Assembly (NCBI RefSeq): GCF_003991905.1
Contig: NZ_RSCL01000002.1
Coordinates: 401,142-465,141, forward strand
DNA length: 64,000 bases
Source: Dulcicalothrix desertica PCC 7102
Lineage (GTDB): Bacteria; Cyanobacteriota; Cyanobacteriia; Cyanobacteriales; Nostocaceae
Direction: 5' to 3'
Shown: positions 52,985 to 63,094 of the stretch, piece by piece
How the letters are laid out: each line of letters opens with the position of its first letter
Position numbering within the stretch: position 1 is the stretch's first letter
Translations under genes and position numbers: made by a program
The notes under the pieces: generated by a model
Told to the model about the DNA's origin: nothing
Database searches by the model: none
The model's input: only the letters and a program-made list of their open reading frames with translations

Positions 52985-54439
52985 GTGTTGAAGAAAGTAA
53001 TAATGATAGGGGCGATTGCCCTACTGCTCCTTGGTGGGCCGCTGACGGGCAATGCCTTTGCTCAGACAGTAACCGCTGAAGATTTAAAAAAGGTGGCAGA
53101 TGCAGCCGCAGCTGCTCAAACAGCAGGAGATACAGCATTTATGCTTTTATCATCTGCGTTGGTGCTGTTAATGACACCTGGGTTGGCTTTCTTCTACGGT
53201 GGCTTCGTGCGGTCGCGCAACGTGCTAAATACGCTGATGATGAGTTTTGTACTCATGGCGATAGTGGGAGTTACCTGGATTTTATGGGGCTATAGTTTTG
53301 CGTTTGCACCAGGTAATGCACTTATCGGTGGAGTTAAGTGGATGTTTGGCAATGTGGGACTTGATATCGCTGGATATTTACCCCATATGGCTTATGAAGA
53401 TGCTCTAAAAGCTGCTGACCCTAAATATAATGACGTTGTGTCATATGCGGGCACAATTCCTCATCAAGCATTCATGATTTATCAAGCCATGTTTGCCATT
53501 ATTACTCCAGCGTTGATTTCAGGCGCCATTGCCGAACGGATGAGCTTTACTGCTTACTCGCTATTTGTGCTGTTGTGGTCTACATTTATTTATTCTCCAC
53601 TAGCTCACATGGTTTGGGCAAAAGGTGGAATGTTAGGTCTATATGGTGGAATGGGCGCCCTTGACTTCGCAGGTGGGACAGTAGTACACATTAGTTCTGG
53701 CGTTTCGGCGTTAGTTGCAGCAATAATGCTAGGTTCGCGTAAAACATATCCAAACCGTCTTAGCCCTCCGCATAACGTGCCATTTATTTTACTAGGTGCT
53801 GGCTTACTATGGTTTGGTTGGTTCGGTTTTAACGCTGGTAGTGCATTATCTTCTGGTTCTTTAGCAACCGCCGCTTTTGTCGCGACTAATACGGGTGCAG
53901 CAGCAGGGGCGTTAATGTGGTTAATTTTAGAAAAAGTGCTACGTAGTAAACCAACAGCAGTGGGTGCAGCAACAGGCGCCGTTGCGGGTTTAGTCGGTAT
54001 TACACCAGCCGCAGGATTTGTAACCCCATTAGCATCGATATTAATGGGTGGTATTACATCCTTCGTCTGTTTCTACGCAGTTAGTTATAAGCACAAAGTT
54101 CAAATCGATGATGCTTTAGATACATATCCGTTGCATGGTGTTGGTGGTACAGTTGGGGCAATTTTAACTGGTATATTTGCCACTAAAGCTGTAAACGTAG
54201 CAGGCGCCGATGGTTTATTGTACGGAAACCCCAAACAATTACTAATTCAAATTGTTGCAGTCGCAATCGCTTATGTAATAGCAGGCGCTGGTACTTGGGT
54301 TATTCTCAAAATTGTTGAAGCCACCGTTGGTCTGCGAGTCAAAGAAGAAGCAGAATACCAAGGTATTGATATCAATGAACACGGAGAAGAAGGTTACAAC
54401 GAAGAATTTGGAGAACGGGTATCAATTGGAAATAAGTAA
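52985..54439 (+). CDS. amt: Ammonium transporter (Amt family)
   Basis: The protein has 484 residues. A signal peptide-like start (VIMIGAIALLLLGGPLTGNAFA) is followed by eleven membrane segments with TPGLAFFYGGFVRSRNVLN and a conserved D/H-rich core including DTYPLHGVGGTVGAILTGIF. It carries ammonium into the cell. The GTG at 52985 (followed by TTG AAG AAA) has GGGAA 8 bases upstream and gives the basic N-terminus expected; ATG 53003 would lose it. NtcA boxes upstream fit nitrogen control. Confidence 0.92.
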   Translation: MLKKVIMIGAIALLLLGGPLTGNAFAQTVTAEDLKKVADAAAAAQTAGDTAFMLLSSALVLLMTPGLAFFYGGFVRSRNVLNTLMMSFVLMAIVGVTWILWGYSFAFAPGNALIGGVKWMFGNVGLDIAGYLPHMAYEDALKAADPKYNDVVSYAGTIPHQAFMIYQAMFAIITPALISGAIAERMSFTAYSLFVLLWSTFIYSPLAHMVWAKGGMLGLYGGMGALDFAGGTVVHISSGVSALVAAIMLGSRKTYPNRLSPPHNVPFILLGAGLLWFGWFGFNAGSALSSGSLATAAFVATNTGAAAGALMWLILEKVLRSKPTAVGAATGAVAGLVGITPAAGFVTPLASILMGGITSFVCFYAVSYKHKVQIDDALDTYPLHGVGGTVGAILTGIFATKAVNVAGADGLLYGNPKQLLIQIVAVAIAYVIAGAGTWVILKIVEATVGLRVKEEAEYQGIDINEHGEEGYNEEFGERVSIGNK

Positions 54440-54446
54440 TTACATC

Positions 54447-54516
54447 AAGAAACCTGGTTTCTCACGCAAAATCGTTGGTTCTATTACAATCTATCGAAAA
54501 AGAAACCAGGTTTCTG
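54447..54516. terminator. Paired AAACCNGGTTT palindromes after amt
   Basis: AAGAAACCTGGTTTCTC and AAAGAAACCAGGTTTCTGCG lie just after the amt stop codon and may end its transcript; family as at 8509. Confidence 0.55.
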
Positions 54517-54572
54517 CGCCAAAAGTGGACGTAGGCGATTACAATGCATACCATCTGTAACTCACTCGGTCA

Positions 54573-55418
54573 ATGCAGCACGTGTCCACCTCCGCTAAAT
54601 CGTTTCCAATTTGGGCTTTTTTATCGCTGTTAACCAATGGCGTACTAGTCTTGGCGGTTATCTTACTGTTTTTACGACAGCAAGGTATGACCGCTCTTTT
54701 TCGTAGAGCTACTCCTGTCACACAAAGCATCGAAGCATTACCTAATACGGCGCCACAACTTGGTGAACGTCATCAACTTAGTTATACTCAGTGGGTAGAT
54801 ATTTTAAAACGTGAAGCCGAAGTAGCAGCTAATAAACGTCCACAACGTTTAACAGTATTAGCTGGTGACTCTTTATCTTTATGGTTCCCACAAAAATTAT
54901 TACCAGAAGAACGCACTTGGCTCAATCAAGGTATTTCTGGAGAAACTAGTACTGGGCTACTAAAACGTTTAAATTTATTCAACGAGACCAAGCCAGAAAC
55001 AATTTTTGTAATGATTGGCATTAACGACTTAATTCGAGGAGTTGAAGATAGCAAAATATTAGATAATTACCGTCGCATAGTAACTACCTTGGGTGCATCA
55101 CACCCCAAGTCTCAAATCGTGATTCAGTCAATATTGCCGCATGGTGGAGAAGAATCAACTTGGGAGGGAAAACAAAAGCTGTTAGCAATTTCCAACAATA
55201 GAATTCGCGAACTTAATCAGCAATTACAGAATATTGCGACAAAAGAAGGTATAAAATATTTGGATTTGCATCCGTTATTTGCCGATAGTCAAGGAAATAT
55301 ACGTTCAGACTTCAGCACAGACGGGTTACATTTAAGTCCACAAGGATACTTAGTATGGCGTTCAGCATTACAGTTATACAGCGAAATAGAATTAAAGCAA
55401 CAACCATTTGCTCAATAG
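54573..55418 (+). CDS. Membrane-anchored SGNH/GDSL hydrolase
   Basis: The protein has 281 residues. An N-terminal anchor (WAFLSLLTNGVLVLAVILLF) is followed by block I VLAGDSLSLW, block III VMIGINDLIRG and block V STDGLHLSPQGY with the Asp/His pair. The three blocks show a complete serine esterase or lipase active site. The substrate is unknown. It lies upstream of ispH in the same direction. Confidence 0.85.
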   Translation: MQHVSTSAKSFPIWAFLSLLTNGVLVLAVILLFLRQQGMTALFRRATPVTQSIEALPNTAPQLGERHQLSYTQWVDILKREAEVAANKRPQRLTVLAGDSLSLWFPQKLLPEERTWLNQGISGETSTGLLKRLNLFNETKPETIFVMIGINDLIRGVEDSKILDNYRRIVTTLGASHPKSQIVIQSILPHGGEESTWEGKQKLLAISNNRIRELNQQLQNIATKEGIKYLDLHPLFADSQGNIRSDFSTDGLHLSPQGYLVWRSALQLYSEIELKQQPFAQ

Positions 55419-55488
55419 CAATTCTAATGTCGTCAACTAAGCGCGACAATATATATAGTAAATTTTGAAGATTTTTGAAGAAATATCA

Positions 55489-56697
55489 ATGGATACTAAA
55501 GCATTTAAACGCTCACTACAACATTCTGAAAACTATCACCGTCGTAGCTTCGGTCATCAAGAGGAAGTTGCCGCCGAATTGCAATCGGAGTACCAAAGCA
55601 ATTTAATACAAGAAATTCGCAATAACAATTATAATTTTAAGCGGGCGGATGTAACAATTAGTTTAGCCCAAGCATTTGGGTTTTGTTGGGGAGTAGAGCG
55701 TGCGGTTGCAATGGCATATGAAACACGCAAGCATTTTCCAACAGAGCAAATTTGGATTACCAATGAAATTATTCATAACCCTTCGGTAAACCAACGTTTG
55801 CGCGAAATGCAAGTTAAATTTATTACCGTAGAAGCTGGACAAAAAGACTTTTCGGTCGTAGGAAGTGGTGATGTTGTAATATTACCTGCATTCGGCGCCA
55901 GTGTTCAAGAAATGCAGTTACTTAACGAGAAGGGTTGTAAAATAGTTGACACCACCTGTCCTTGGGTTTCTAAAGTATGGAACACCGTAGAAAAGCATAA
56001 AAAAGGTGACTTTACATCAATCATTCACGGCAAATACAATCACGAAGAAACTGTTGCTACAAGTTCCTTTGCAGGCAAATATTTGATTGTATTGAATTTA
56101 CAGCAAGCTGAATATGTCACCAACTATATATTAAATGGTGGTGATAGAAATGAGTTTATGGCAAAATTCAGCAAAGCTTGTTCCGCAGGGTTTGACCCAG
56201 AGGTAGATTTAGAACGAGTTGGAATTGCCAATCAAACTACCATGCTCAAAGGAGAAACCGAGCAAATAGGCAAATTATTCGAGCGGACGATGATGCAAAA
56301 ATACGGGCCGCAAGAATTAAACGACCATTTCCAAAGCTTTAACACAATTTGTGACGCAACTCAAGAACGTCAGGATGCGATGTTTGAGTTGGTTGATGAA
56401 AAACTTGATTTAATGATAGTAATTGGTGGATTTAACTCATCGAATACAACTCACCTTCAAGAAATCGCTATCGAACGCACAATTCCTTCATATCATATTG
56501 ATTGTGTCGAACGCATTAAATCACGCAATGCCATCGAACACCGTGAGTTAAACGGGCAATTGAAAATTACAGAAAATTGGTTGCCTGATGGAAAAATTGT
56601 CGTTGGTGTCACAAGCGGCGCCTCTACTCCCGACAAAGTTGTAGAAGATATAATTGAAAAAATCTTTGAACTCAAAGCAACTGCTGCGGTGGTTTGA
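55489..56697 (+). CDS. ispH: 4-hydroxy-3-methylbut-2-enyl diphosphate reductase
   Basis: The protein has 402 residues from ATG 55489 ([14 protein letters not shown]), the usual cyanobacterial start; an upstream TTG at 55465 is less likely. IspH makes IPP and DMAPP in the MEP pathway. The three iron-sulfur cysteines lie in [17 protein letters not shown] and [11 protein letters not shown]. The family long form with extra N-terminal residues is typical of plants and cyanobacteria. Isoprenoids from this step feed carotenoids, chlorophyll and the hopanoids made by the neighbouring cluster. Confidence 0.94.
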   Translation: MDTKAFKRSLQHSENYHRRSFGHQEEVAAELQSEYQSNLIQEIRNNNYNFKRADVTISLAQAFGFCWGVERAVAMAYETRKHFPTEQIWITNEIIHNPSVNQRLREMQVKFITVEAGQKDFSVVGSGDVVILPAFGASVQEMQLLNEKGCKIVDTTCPWVSKVWNTVEKHKKGDFTSIIHGKYNHEETVATSSFAGKYLIVLNLQQAEYVTNYILNGGDRNEFMAKFSKACSAGFDPEVDLERVGIANQTTMLKGETEQIGKLFERTMMQKYGPQELNDHFQSFNTICDATQERQDAMFELVDEKLDLMIVIGGFNSSNTTHLQEIAIERTIPSYHIDCVERIKSRNAIEHRELNGQLKITENWLPDGKIVVGVTSGASTPDKVVEDIIEKIFELKATAAVV

Positions 56698-56722
56698 TGG
56701 AAACTGGGTTTATTTAAAATGG

Positions 56723-56750
56723 GGTGGGCAAGGATGCCCACTCCACAAGA
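56723..56750. repeat. GGGCAAGGATGCCC-family repeat
   Basis: GGTGGGCAAGGATGCCC followed by ACTCCACAAG, shortly after ispH; family as at 6611. Confidence 0.8.
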
Positions 56751-56797
56751 TTAAGTACTAGTCCAATGACATCCTCACTACGTGAAGCATCTCAATA

Positions 56798-56832
56798 TGT
56801 AGGTTGGGTGGAGGCTTTGCGGAACCCAACAT
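56798..56832. repeat. GTAGGTTGGGT hairpin repeat
   Basis: GTAGGTTGGGTGGAG with GGAACCCAACA; related to the repeat at 29695-29732. Confidence 0.78.
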
Positions 56833-56941
56833 AATAATTTGTTTAACCAAGCAAAATTAAAAACTACAGATACTTACCACATAGACACAAAGTACACAGA
56901 GGAGAGAGTAACTATTCAAAAGGGCGCCACTTAACCCACCC

Positions 56942-57256
56942 TTACAGATGTGTACCAGCCCAAGCACCATCAAAGGACGATCCATTAGGAAATGCCACAG
57001 AAGGGCGAACTTTTTTGTATAAGTCAGGATACTTACTTGCAAGTTCGGCTTCGGTTAAATTTGCGCTCAGTACTGTGCCATTTTCTGACTTTACAGAGTA
57101 CTTGAGTCCTGAAGCTTGATTCTTGATTAGAACTATTTTGTCTCGCATTTGTAATTTAGTGACTACTGCTTCGTTTTTGTCATCCGCGCGCGTTGCAGAT
57201 GCAAATAAAGTGCTAAATAGTACTAGTGAAAGAACTGATAGTAGTGTTTTACGCAT
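56942..57256 (-). CDS. Small secreted protein, unknown
   Basis: The protein has 104 residues. A signal peptide (MRKTLLSVLSLVLFSTLF) ends near ASA, giving a mature protein beginning TRADDKNEAVVTKLQMRDKI. The rest (VSLIKN-type strand pattern, ANLTEAELASKYPDLYKKVR) is not recognised. It lies alone between repeats. Confidence 0.6.
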   Translation of the reverse strand: MRKTLLSVLSLVLFSTLFASATRADDKNEAVVTKLQMRDKIVLIKNQASGLKYSVKSENGTVLSANLTEAELASKYPDLYKKVRPSVAFPNGSSFDGAWAGTHL

Positions 57257-57369
57257 GGTAGTTCTCCATTATTAAATGTAATTTAAAGTTGTGCTTTTAC
57301 CTTAGCATTTTTCATTTCCTATGCTTATGCAGTATTGTTTCCAAATCAACTGTTTTGATTTGGCATGAC

Positions 57370-57440
57370 TCTTGTGGGGTGGGCATCCTTGCCCGCCCTT
57401 GATATTGAAAAGAACAGGCAGGGATGCCTGTTCCACAAGA
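57370..57440. terminator. GGGCAAGGATGCCC-type hairpin after hpnH
   Basis: TTGTGGGGTGGGCATCC and GGGATGCCTGTTCCACAA can pair around about 35 bases, some 20 bases past the hpnH stop codon (minus strand). It may end the hopanoid transcript. Confidence 0.6.
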
Positions 57441-57461
57441 GTTTGTAAGATGGTTAGTTTA

Positions 57462-58478
57462 TTAGCCACCCCATAAGACTTTCATTGACCGCGCAATGTT
57501 GGTTGGTTGCATTGAGTCCATTGCTGCTGTTGGCTCGTAACCGCAATGCACCATACAGTCGGCGCATTTAGGGTTGCCGCTTGCACGACCATATTGGTTC
57601 CAGTCAGTTTGGTCGAGTAGTTCTTGGAAGGTTTTGTAATGTCCTTCGTTGAGTAGGTAACAAGGTTTTTGCCATCCTAGTACGCTGTAACATGGCATTC
57701 CCCAAGGTGTACATTCATAGTCTTTGTCACCTGTGAGAAAATCTAGGAACAGTGGGTTGTTATTAAAACTCCAGTTCTTTTGACCTGCTTTCCAAGGCGC
57801 CAATATTTTACGGAATAATGCGCGTGTTTGTTCGCGTTTGAGAAAATGGTCTTGGTCGGGCGCCCACTCATACCCGTATCCTGGGGAAATAGTCATTCCA
57901 TCTACACCCAAAGATGTAACGAAATCGAAGAATTCTTGCATTTCTGCTGGTTCCGTACCATCAAATATTGTTGTATTTGTTGCTACTTGAAATCCTTTAG
58001 CTTTTGCTGCACGAATTGCTTTCACCGCAGTATCAAATACGCCTTTACGGTCAACACATTTATCGTGTAAATCGCGCATTCCATCAAGGTGAACAGAAAA
58101 TGTTAAGTATGGTGAAGGTGTAAATTTATCTAGGCTTTTTTCTAGTAATATTCCATTTGTACATAGATAAATAAATTTCTTGCGCGCTACTAGTCCACGC
58201 ACGATTTCATCGATTTGCGGATGTAATAAAGGTTCTCCACCTGGTATTGAAACTACAGGGGCACCGCATTCAGAGACAGCCGCAAAGCATTGTTCTGGTG
58301 TTAAATTTTGTTTAAGTATTTCAGTAGGATGCTGGATTTTACCGCATCCAGAACACGCTAAGTTGCACCTAAATAGCGGTTCGAGCATCAACACAAGTGG
58401 AAAACGTTTGCGTCCTTTGATACGTTGCGCGACTAGATATTTACCGATTTCTATCGCTTGCATTAAGTTAATTGACAT
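57462..58478 (-). CDS. hpnH: Adenosyl-hopene transferase HpnH (radical SAM)
   Basis: The protein has 338 residues. [13 protein letters not shown] gives the radical SAM cluster C38, C42, C45. [17 protein letters not shown] is the SAM-contact GGE motif, and the C-terminus ends in a cysteine-rich segment ([14 protein letters not shown]). HpnH couples adenosine to diploptene, the first step of C35 bacteriohopanepolyol synthesis. It follows hpnA by 71 bases on the same strand. Confidence 0.92.
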   Translation of the reverse strand: MSINLMQAIEIGKYLVAQRIKGRKRFPLVLMLEPLFRCNLACSGCGKIQHPTEILKQNLTPEQCFAAVSECGAPVVSIPGGEPLLHPQIDEIVRGLVARKKFIYLCTNGILLEKSLDKFTPSPYLTFSVHLDGMRDLHDKCVDRKGVFDTAVKAIRAAKAKGFQVATNTTIFDGTEPAEMQEFFDFVTSLGVDGMTISPGYGYEWAPDQDHFLKREQTRALFRKILAPWKAGQKNWSFNNNPLFLDFLTGDKDYECTPWGMPCYSVLGWQKPCYLLNEGHYKTFQELLDQTDWNQYGRASGNPKCADCMVHCGYEPTAAMDSMQPTNIARSMKVLWGG

Positions 58479-58549
58479 TTTTCACTCCCCGGTAAGTTTA
58501 TATATCAAAGCATTACTAAGCAAAGTAAGTAAAGAAAACAGTATTTGTT

Positions 58550-59542
58550 TTAATTTTTCGCCACATATCCATGAGCTATAAACCATTCGACTGCTTCTTT
58601 GAGGGCAATATATACAGGAGTTTGAGGCAAACCAAGTTCGCGCACAGCTTTTGATGCATCGTAGTACATAGTGTGTTGTGCCATCTTGACACCATCTATA
58701 GGTATTGATGGTATTTTGCCCAAGCGTGTGAGAATCTTTTCATCCAACCAAGCCACACTATAAGGAATCCAGGCTGGGATAGTACGATTTGGTGCGGGTA
58801 AATTCGTAATTTGTGCCAGGTGGTCAAGAATTTGCTTGAGTGTAAGATTTTCGTTTCCCAGAATGTAACGCTCCCCTGATTTTCCTTTGTGAAGTGCAAG
58901 TAAATGTCCCCAAGCAACATCGCGCACGTCAATAAGATTTAAGCCTGTGTTAATGTAAGCGGGCATTTTTCGACGCAAAAACCGCAGTATAATATCGTGT
59001 CCAGTTGGAGTTGGTTTTATATCCATTGGGCCAATAGGAGTGCTAGGATTCACGATTACTACATCTTGACCCGCAGCAGCAGCGCTAACAGCTTCTTGTT
59101 CCGACCAATATTTAGACTTTTTATATTCACCAACAAGGTCTTCGACTGGACTTTGGTGAGTTTCATCTACAACACTTTCTCCTGTACCAATTGCTGCAAC
59201 CGAACTTGTATATACTGTACGTTTAATACCTGCTCGATTTGCAGCAGCTAAAATATTGCGCGTTCCCAGCACATTATTTTGATACAGTAACTCTTTATCT
59301 TTTTGCCACAGCGAATAATGAGCTGCTACATGAAATAAATACTGACAATCCACCATTCTCTGCCAAAGGTCAGGACTATTTAAATCACCTTTGATTATTT
59401 CAACGTTGTGAATATTTTTTAAATTACTCAGGTTACTGTTAGCACGTGCTAGCGCATAAACAAAATACCCTTGCTGAACTAGCAAGCGCACTAAGTTGGC
59501 GCCAACAAAACCTGTACCACCCGTGACGAAAACTTTATGCAT
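58550..59542 (-). CDS. hpnA: Hopanoid-associated NAD-dependent epimerase/dehydratase HpnA
   Basis: The protein has 330 residues, an extended short-chain dehydrogenase. TGGTGFVGANLVRLL is the dinucleotide-binding motif, YKKSKYWSEQEA holds the YxxxK active site, and VYTSSVAAIG precedes it with the serine. Its position between an RND gene and hpnH fits HpnA, which is common in hopanoid clusters; its exact reaction is not established. The start MHKVFV is clear. Confidence 0.85.
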   Translation of the reverse strand: MHKVFVTGGTGFVGANLVRLLVQQGYFVYALARANSNLSNLKNIHNVEIIKGDLNSPDLWQRMVDCQYLFHVAAHYSLWQKDKELLYQNNVLGTRNILAAANRAGIKRTVYTSSVAAIGTGESVVDETHQSPVEDLVGEYKKSKYWSEQEAVSAAAAGQDVVIVNPSTPIGPMDIKPTPTGHDIILRFLRRKMPAYINTGLNLIDVRDVAWGHLLALHKGKSGERYILGNENLTLKQILDHLAQITNLPAPNRTIPAWIPYSVAWLDEKILTRLGKIPSIPIDGVKMAQHTMYYDASKAVRELGLPQTPVYIALKEAVEWFIAHGYVAKN

Positions 59543-59566
59543 TGTTTAGTCAATGGTTAATTTTGA

Positions 59567-62263
59567 TTAATTATTCTTAAATTTTTTGCGCTTAAACCAG
59601 TCGTCAAGAATTGCGTATAGAACAGGGACAACAATTAAGCTTAGTAGCGTAGAACTAATTAAACCACCAGCAATAGCGACTGCCATTGGTGAACGTAATT
59701 CAGAACCGGCACCAATACCCAGTGCAATTGGTAGCATTCCTAATATAGTAGCAACGGTAGTCATAATAATCGGTCGAAATCTAACTGGTCCAGCTTCAAG
59801 AATGGCTGCGGTTCGAGATAGTCCCTCACGTCGCAGTTGGTTAATATAATCAACGAGTAAAATAGCGTTCTTGTTGCTAATACCCAATAAGAAAACAAAA
59901 CCAATCAGCGAAATCATACCAAAGTCGCTTTTAGTAATTAATAGCGCAATTACGGCGCCAACGAGCGCTAGGGGTAATGAAATACCAATTACCAATGGGT
60001 CTTGCCAACCACCAAACAAGCAAACCAGCACAATGATAATACATAGTGCCGATAGAAGTAGTGTTGAAGTAAAACTGCCGAGAACTTCGTCTTGACGCGC
60101 CGAGTCTCCTCCTAAATCTAATTTGATATCTTTTGGTATTATAGTTTCGGCTGACTCGACTAATTTATCAGTGGCATCACCTAGTGATAAATCTTTACCT
60201 AAATTAGCGCTAATATAAGCTACACGCTGGTTATTAAGTCGTTCTATTTGAAAAATATCACCAGTATCACCACTATTACCTTCACCCGTATAAGTTACAT
60301 CAACAAATCCTGGTAGTTTTTTAAGACGCTGTGCTATGGTAGCTGCTGAAGAATAAAGACTTTTAAGGTTTTCGCCTTGTAATGCAACAGTCAGGGGTTT
60401 TTGCGAACCCGTATCAACAAATTGAATGTCCTCAACGCTAATCGTAACATCGGCAAGTTTTGGTAAGCGCGCGCGCACTTGTTCTTGCATGTCGGCAGTG
60501 TTTATTTGTCGATTTTCTTTGAGTTTGACATAAAGTGTACCTTTGTTTGGTTCACCTTCACGCGAACCTACGGTAGTAAATATGGTTTCAACATCGGGTG
60601 TTTTTACCACTGTTTCGAGTTTCTTAGCTATTTCCAACGAATAAGTCAAGGGGTCAGTAGATGTATTTGCGCTTGATATTGCGACGGATGACGTATCTCC
60701 TGGAGTTAAAAAACTTCCCAAAGCATCTTGTGCCGCTTGTTTACTTTGCTCTATTAGTTTAGTTAGCGATACTGTATATGTAACATTAAATTCTCCTCTA
60801 TCAAGTTTGGGAATAAATCCTTTAGGAATAATAGGAATGATTGCTATTCCAATTACAAAACTCAATACTGCCAACCCCATTACTATTTTGCGATGATTGA
60901 GTGACCACCGCAATAAATCTTGATAGCGCTGGGCAAAATAACCCCAGCTTTTATTCTCATTATGTGCAGCACGGCGCCTTGAGTTTGGTTTAATCCAGTA
61001 AATTGCTAATACAGGTGAAAGTGTACGTGCGACTAACAAGGAGGTTAGCATTGCTGCTGATACAGTAATACCAAACGGTTTAAAAAATTGACCGACAACT
61101 CCACCCATCAAACCAATAGGCAGAAAAACTGCTACAGCTGTTAGGGTTGCTGCGGTAACAGTGACTCCAATTTCAGAAGTGGCTGTAAATGCTGCTTGGC
61201 GAGGAGTTTCACCTTTATCAATGTGGCGCATAATATTTTCCACATCAACAATCGCGTCGTCAATGATACTACCAATTACCAGTGCAAGTGCGAGCAGCGT
61301 AATTGTTTCTAAGTTAAAGCCAAACAATGCCATTACAATAAACGTTCCCAGCAATGAGATTGGAATTGCAAGTGCAGAAATTAGCGTTGCTGACCAACTT
61401 CTTAAAAAAGGATAAATTACAACTACCGACAGAACAATTGCTTCAATCAACGACTCAATTGTCGCATGAGTTGCTCTGCGAATATACTCTGCTTGCGTCG
61501 ATGCTAAATTAAGTTTGATATCTGGTAAATTTGTTCGCAGTCTTGAAACTTCTTGCTCAACCCTACTAACGACCTCTAGCGTATTGGCATCACCACGTTT
61601 AATAACTTGGAACGCAAGCACATCTTTACCATTGAATCTTACCTTAGTGGCGCCGCTACTTGGTTGAGTTACAGGTTGGGGTAAATCTGGAGTAGCTTCT
61701 CCTAACAAAACAACTTTAAGAACCCCTGGCAGTTTAGATACAGATGGAACTATTTTATCTTTGGTTAATGAAGCTAAATCATTTAAATAAAGCTTTGAAC
61801 TCTCTACAGCATAACTAATTGCAGCTGATTCATTAAGATTAAACGGAATTACCTGGTATTGAGAATTATTAATCAGCTTAACCTGCTTTACCGCATTATC
61901 AATAGCGAGTCTAGACTTCTCTAAATCTGTTCCTACCGCAAACGCAACACTGACAACAGCTTGTCCTGGATAAGTTGACGAACGAACATCATCTATATTT
62001 TCCAGTGATTGAAGACGCTGCTCAATAACTTTAGTTAACTTAGCTTCAGTATCTTCTGCGGTAGTCAGGGGTGCATTTGCATTCACCACCACCACAGGAA
62101 AAGTAATATCTGGAAATAAAGCGTACTTCAGCGAACTAAACGCCAAAATTCCAGCCACCATCACAGCAAGCCAAAACGATAACGTTAACCAAGAATTCTT
62201 AATTGCGACTCTAGATATATTAAAACGGTCGCGCGCGGATTTAGGAGGATTCACTTTTACCAT
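59567..62263 (-). CDS. RND-family (AcrB/HAE1-like) efflux transporter
   Basis: The protein has 898 residues, shorter than the 1,020-1,050 usual for AcrB. It has the first membrane helix near LTLSFWLAVMVAGILAF, the conserved VIGSIIDDAIVDVEN with the proton-relay DD in helix 4, and a second half with LLGISNKNAILLVDYINQ. It lies 24 bases upstream of hpnA on the same strand. RND pumps in hopanoid clusters (as HpnN) carry lipids to the outer membrane; this one is HAE1-like rather than HpnN-like by sequence, so a hopanoid role is only suggested. Confidence 0.85.
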   Translation of the reverse strand: MVKVNPPKSARDRFNISRVAIKNSWLTLSFWLAVMVAGILAFSSLKYALFPDITFPVVVVNANAPLTTAEDTEAKLTKVIEQRLQSLENIDDVRSSTYPGQAVVSVAFAVGTDLEKSRLAIDNAVKQVKLINNSQYQVIPFNLNESAAISYAVESSKLYLNDLASLTKDKIVPSVSKLPGVLKVVLLGEATPDLPQPVTQPSSGATKVRFNGKDVLAFQVIKRGDANTLEVVSRVEQEVSRLRTNLPDIKLNLASTQAEYIRRATHATIESLIEAIVLSVVVIYPFLRSWSATLISALAIPISLLGTFIVMALFGFNLETITLLALALVIGSIIDDAIVDVENIMRHIDKGETPRQAAFTATSEIGVTVTAATLTAVAVFLPIGLMGGVVGQFFKPFGITVSAAMLTSLLVARTLSPVLAIYWIKPNSRRRAAHNENKSWGYFAQRYQDLLRWSLNHRKIVMGLAVLSFVIGIAIIPIIPKGFIPKLDRGEFNVTYTVSLTKLIEQSKQAAQDALGSFLTPGDTSSVAISSANTSTDPLTYSLEIAKKLETVVKTPDVETIFTTVGSREGEPNKGTLYVKLKENRQINTADMQEQVRARLPKLADVTISVEDIQFVDTGSQKPLTVALQGENLKSLYSSAATIAQRLKKLPGFVDVTYTGEGNSGDTGDIFQIERLNNQRVAYISANLGKDLSLGDATDKLVESAETIIPKDIKLDLGGDSARQDEVLGSFTSTLLLSALCIIIVLVCLFGGWQDPLVIGISLPLALVGAVIALLITKSDFGMISLIGFVFLLGISNKNAILLVDYINQLRREGLSRTAAILEAGPVRFRPIIMTTVATILGMLPIALGIGAGSELRSPMAVAIAGGLISSTLLSLIVVPVLYAILDDWFKRKKFKNN

Positions 62264-62340
62264 CGTTAACTGCGGTTGGCACTAATTCCTGATCTTAAAG
62301 CCAATTTCAAGCTTCGGTATACAAGCAATGCAAAAACAGC

Positions 62341-62363
62341 TCGTAATAAGCACTTCAGTGCTT
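62341..62363 (+). repeat. REP-like left end of the RAYT element
   Basis: TCGTAAT followed by the palindrome AAGCACTTCAGTGCTT. The exact reverse complement of all 23 bases lies at 63106-63128, on the far side of the transposase gene. Confidence 0.9.
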
Positions 62364-62468
62364 CACACAACTTCACACAACTTCACAATACTCAACCCCA
62401 AACACATAAACACCCACAAAAATTTTGGGAAAACTACTAATAGTAACACCTACCAATACATTTCCAAA

Positions 62469-63062
62469 ATGTATATATATCGCAAACTCACACCACAGGA
62501 AAAAGCAGAACTAGTTCAACTGCGATTAAGTCGTGGTTATCCTCCCCACTCCCCACCACATACCATACGCGACAATAAACTATATTTAATCACAGCAGCT
62601 TGCTACGAACATAAACATCATATGTCCACAGAAGCAAGGCGCCAGCAACTACTTGATATGCTATTTGAGGAGCTTGTAAATAATGACGTAGAAATCCTTG
62701 CTTGGGTTGTATTGCCCAATCATTACCATGTTTTAGTATATGTAGAGAATTTTGATTCCTTGGGCAAGTCGTTACGCATTGTTCATGGTAAAACTTCTCG
62801 TTATTGGAACCTTGACGATAATATTACTGGACGCAAGGTTTGGTACTCTTACTTTGACCGCGCGATTCGTTCTGAACGTCATTACAATGCCACTATTAAT
62901 TATATTCATCGCAATCCTGTTAAGCATCTTTGGACTAAATCTGAGTTTGATTGGAATCAAACTAGCGTCCATTGGTATTTGCAGGAGCATGGAGAACAAT
63001 GGCTTTTGGATCGTCTTGTTGAGTATCCTGTGGAAGATTATGATGGGGATTGGGATGTTTAG
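62469..63062 (+). CDS. REP-associated tyrosine transposase (RAYT, IS200-like Y1 family)
   Basis: The protein has 197 residues from ATG 62469 (MYIYRKLTPQEKAELVQLRL); a start further upstream at 62328 would translate repeat DNA. The HUH motif is VLPNHYHVLV (H85, H87) and Y145 in YNATINYIHRNPVKH is the likely catalytic tyrosine. RAYTs nick single-stranded DNA at REP hairpins. The gene lies between inverted 23-base REP-like sequences. Its frame is open and motifs are intact, so it may still be active. Confidence 0.9.
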   Translation: MYIYRKLTPQEKAELVQLRLSRGYPPHSPPHTIRDNKLYLITAACYEHKHHMSTEARRQQLLDMLFEELVNNDVEILAWVVLPNHYHVLVYVENFDSLGKSLRIVHGKTSRYWNLDDNITGRKVWYSYFDRAIRSERHYNATINYIHRNPVKHLWTKSEFDWNQTSVHWYLQEHGEQWLLDRLVEYPVEDYDGDWDV

Positions 63063-63094
63063 ATGATGTCTCGGCACGCGCGGGAGTGCTTGTT

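Noticed and set aside
62328-62468. N-terminal extension of the RAYT gene
   Set aside because: It would translate the REP-like end and a short ACTTCACACA tandem repeat; the family start is at 62469.
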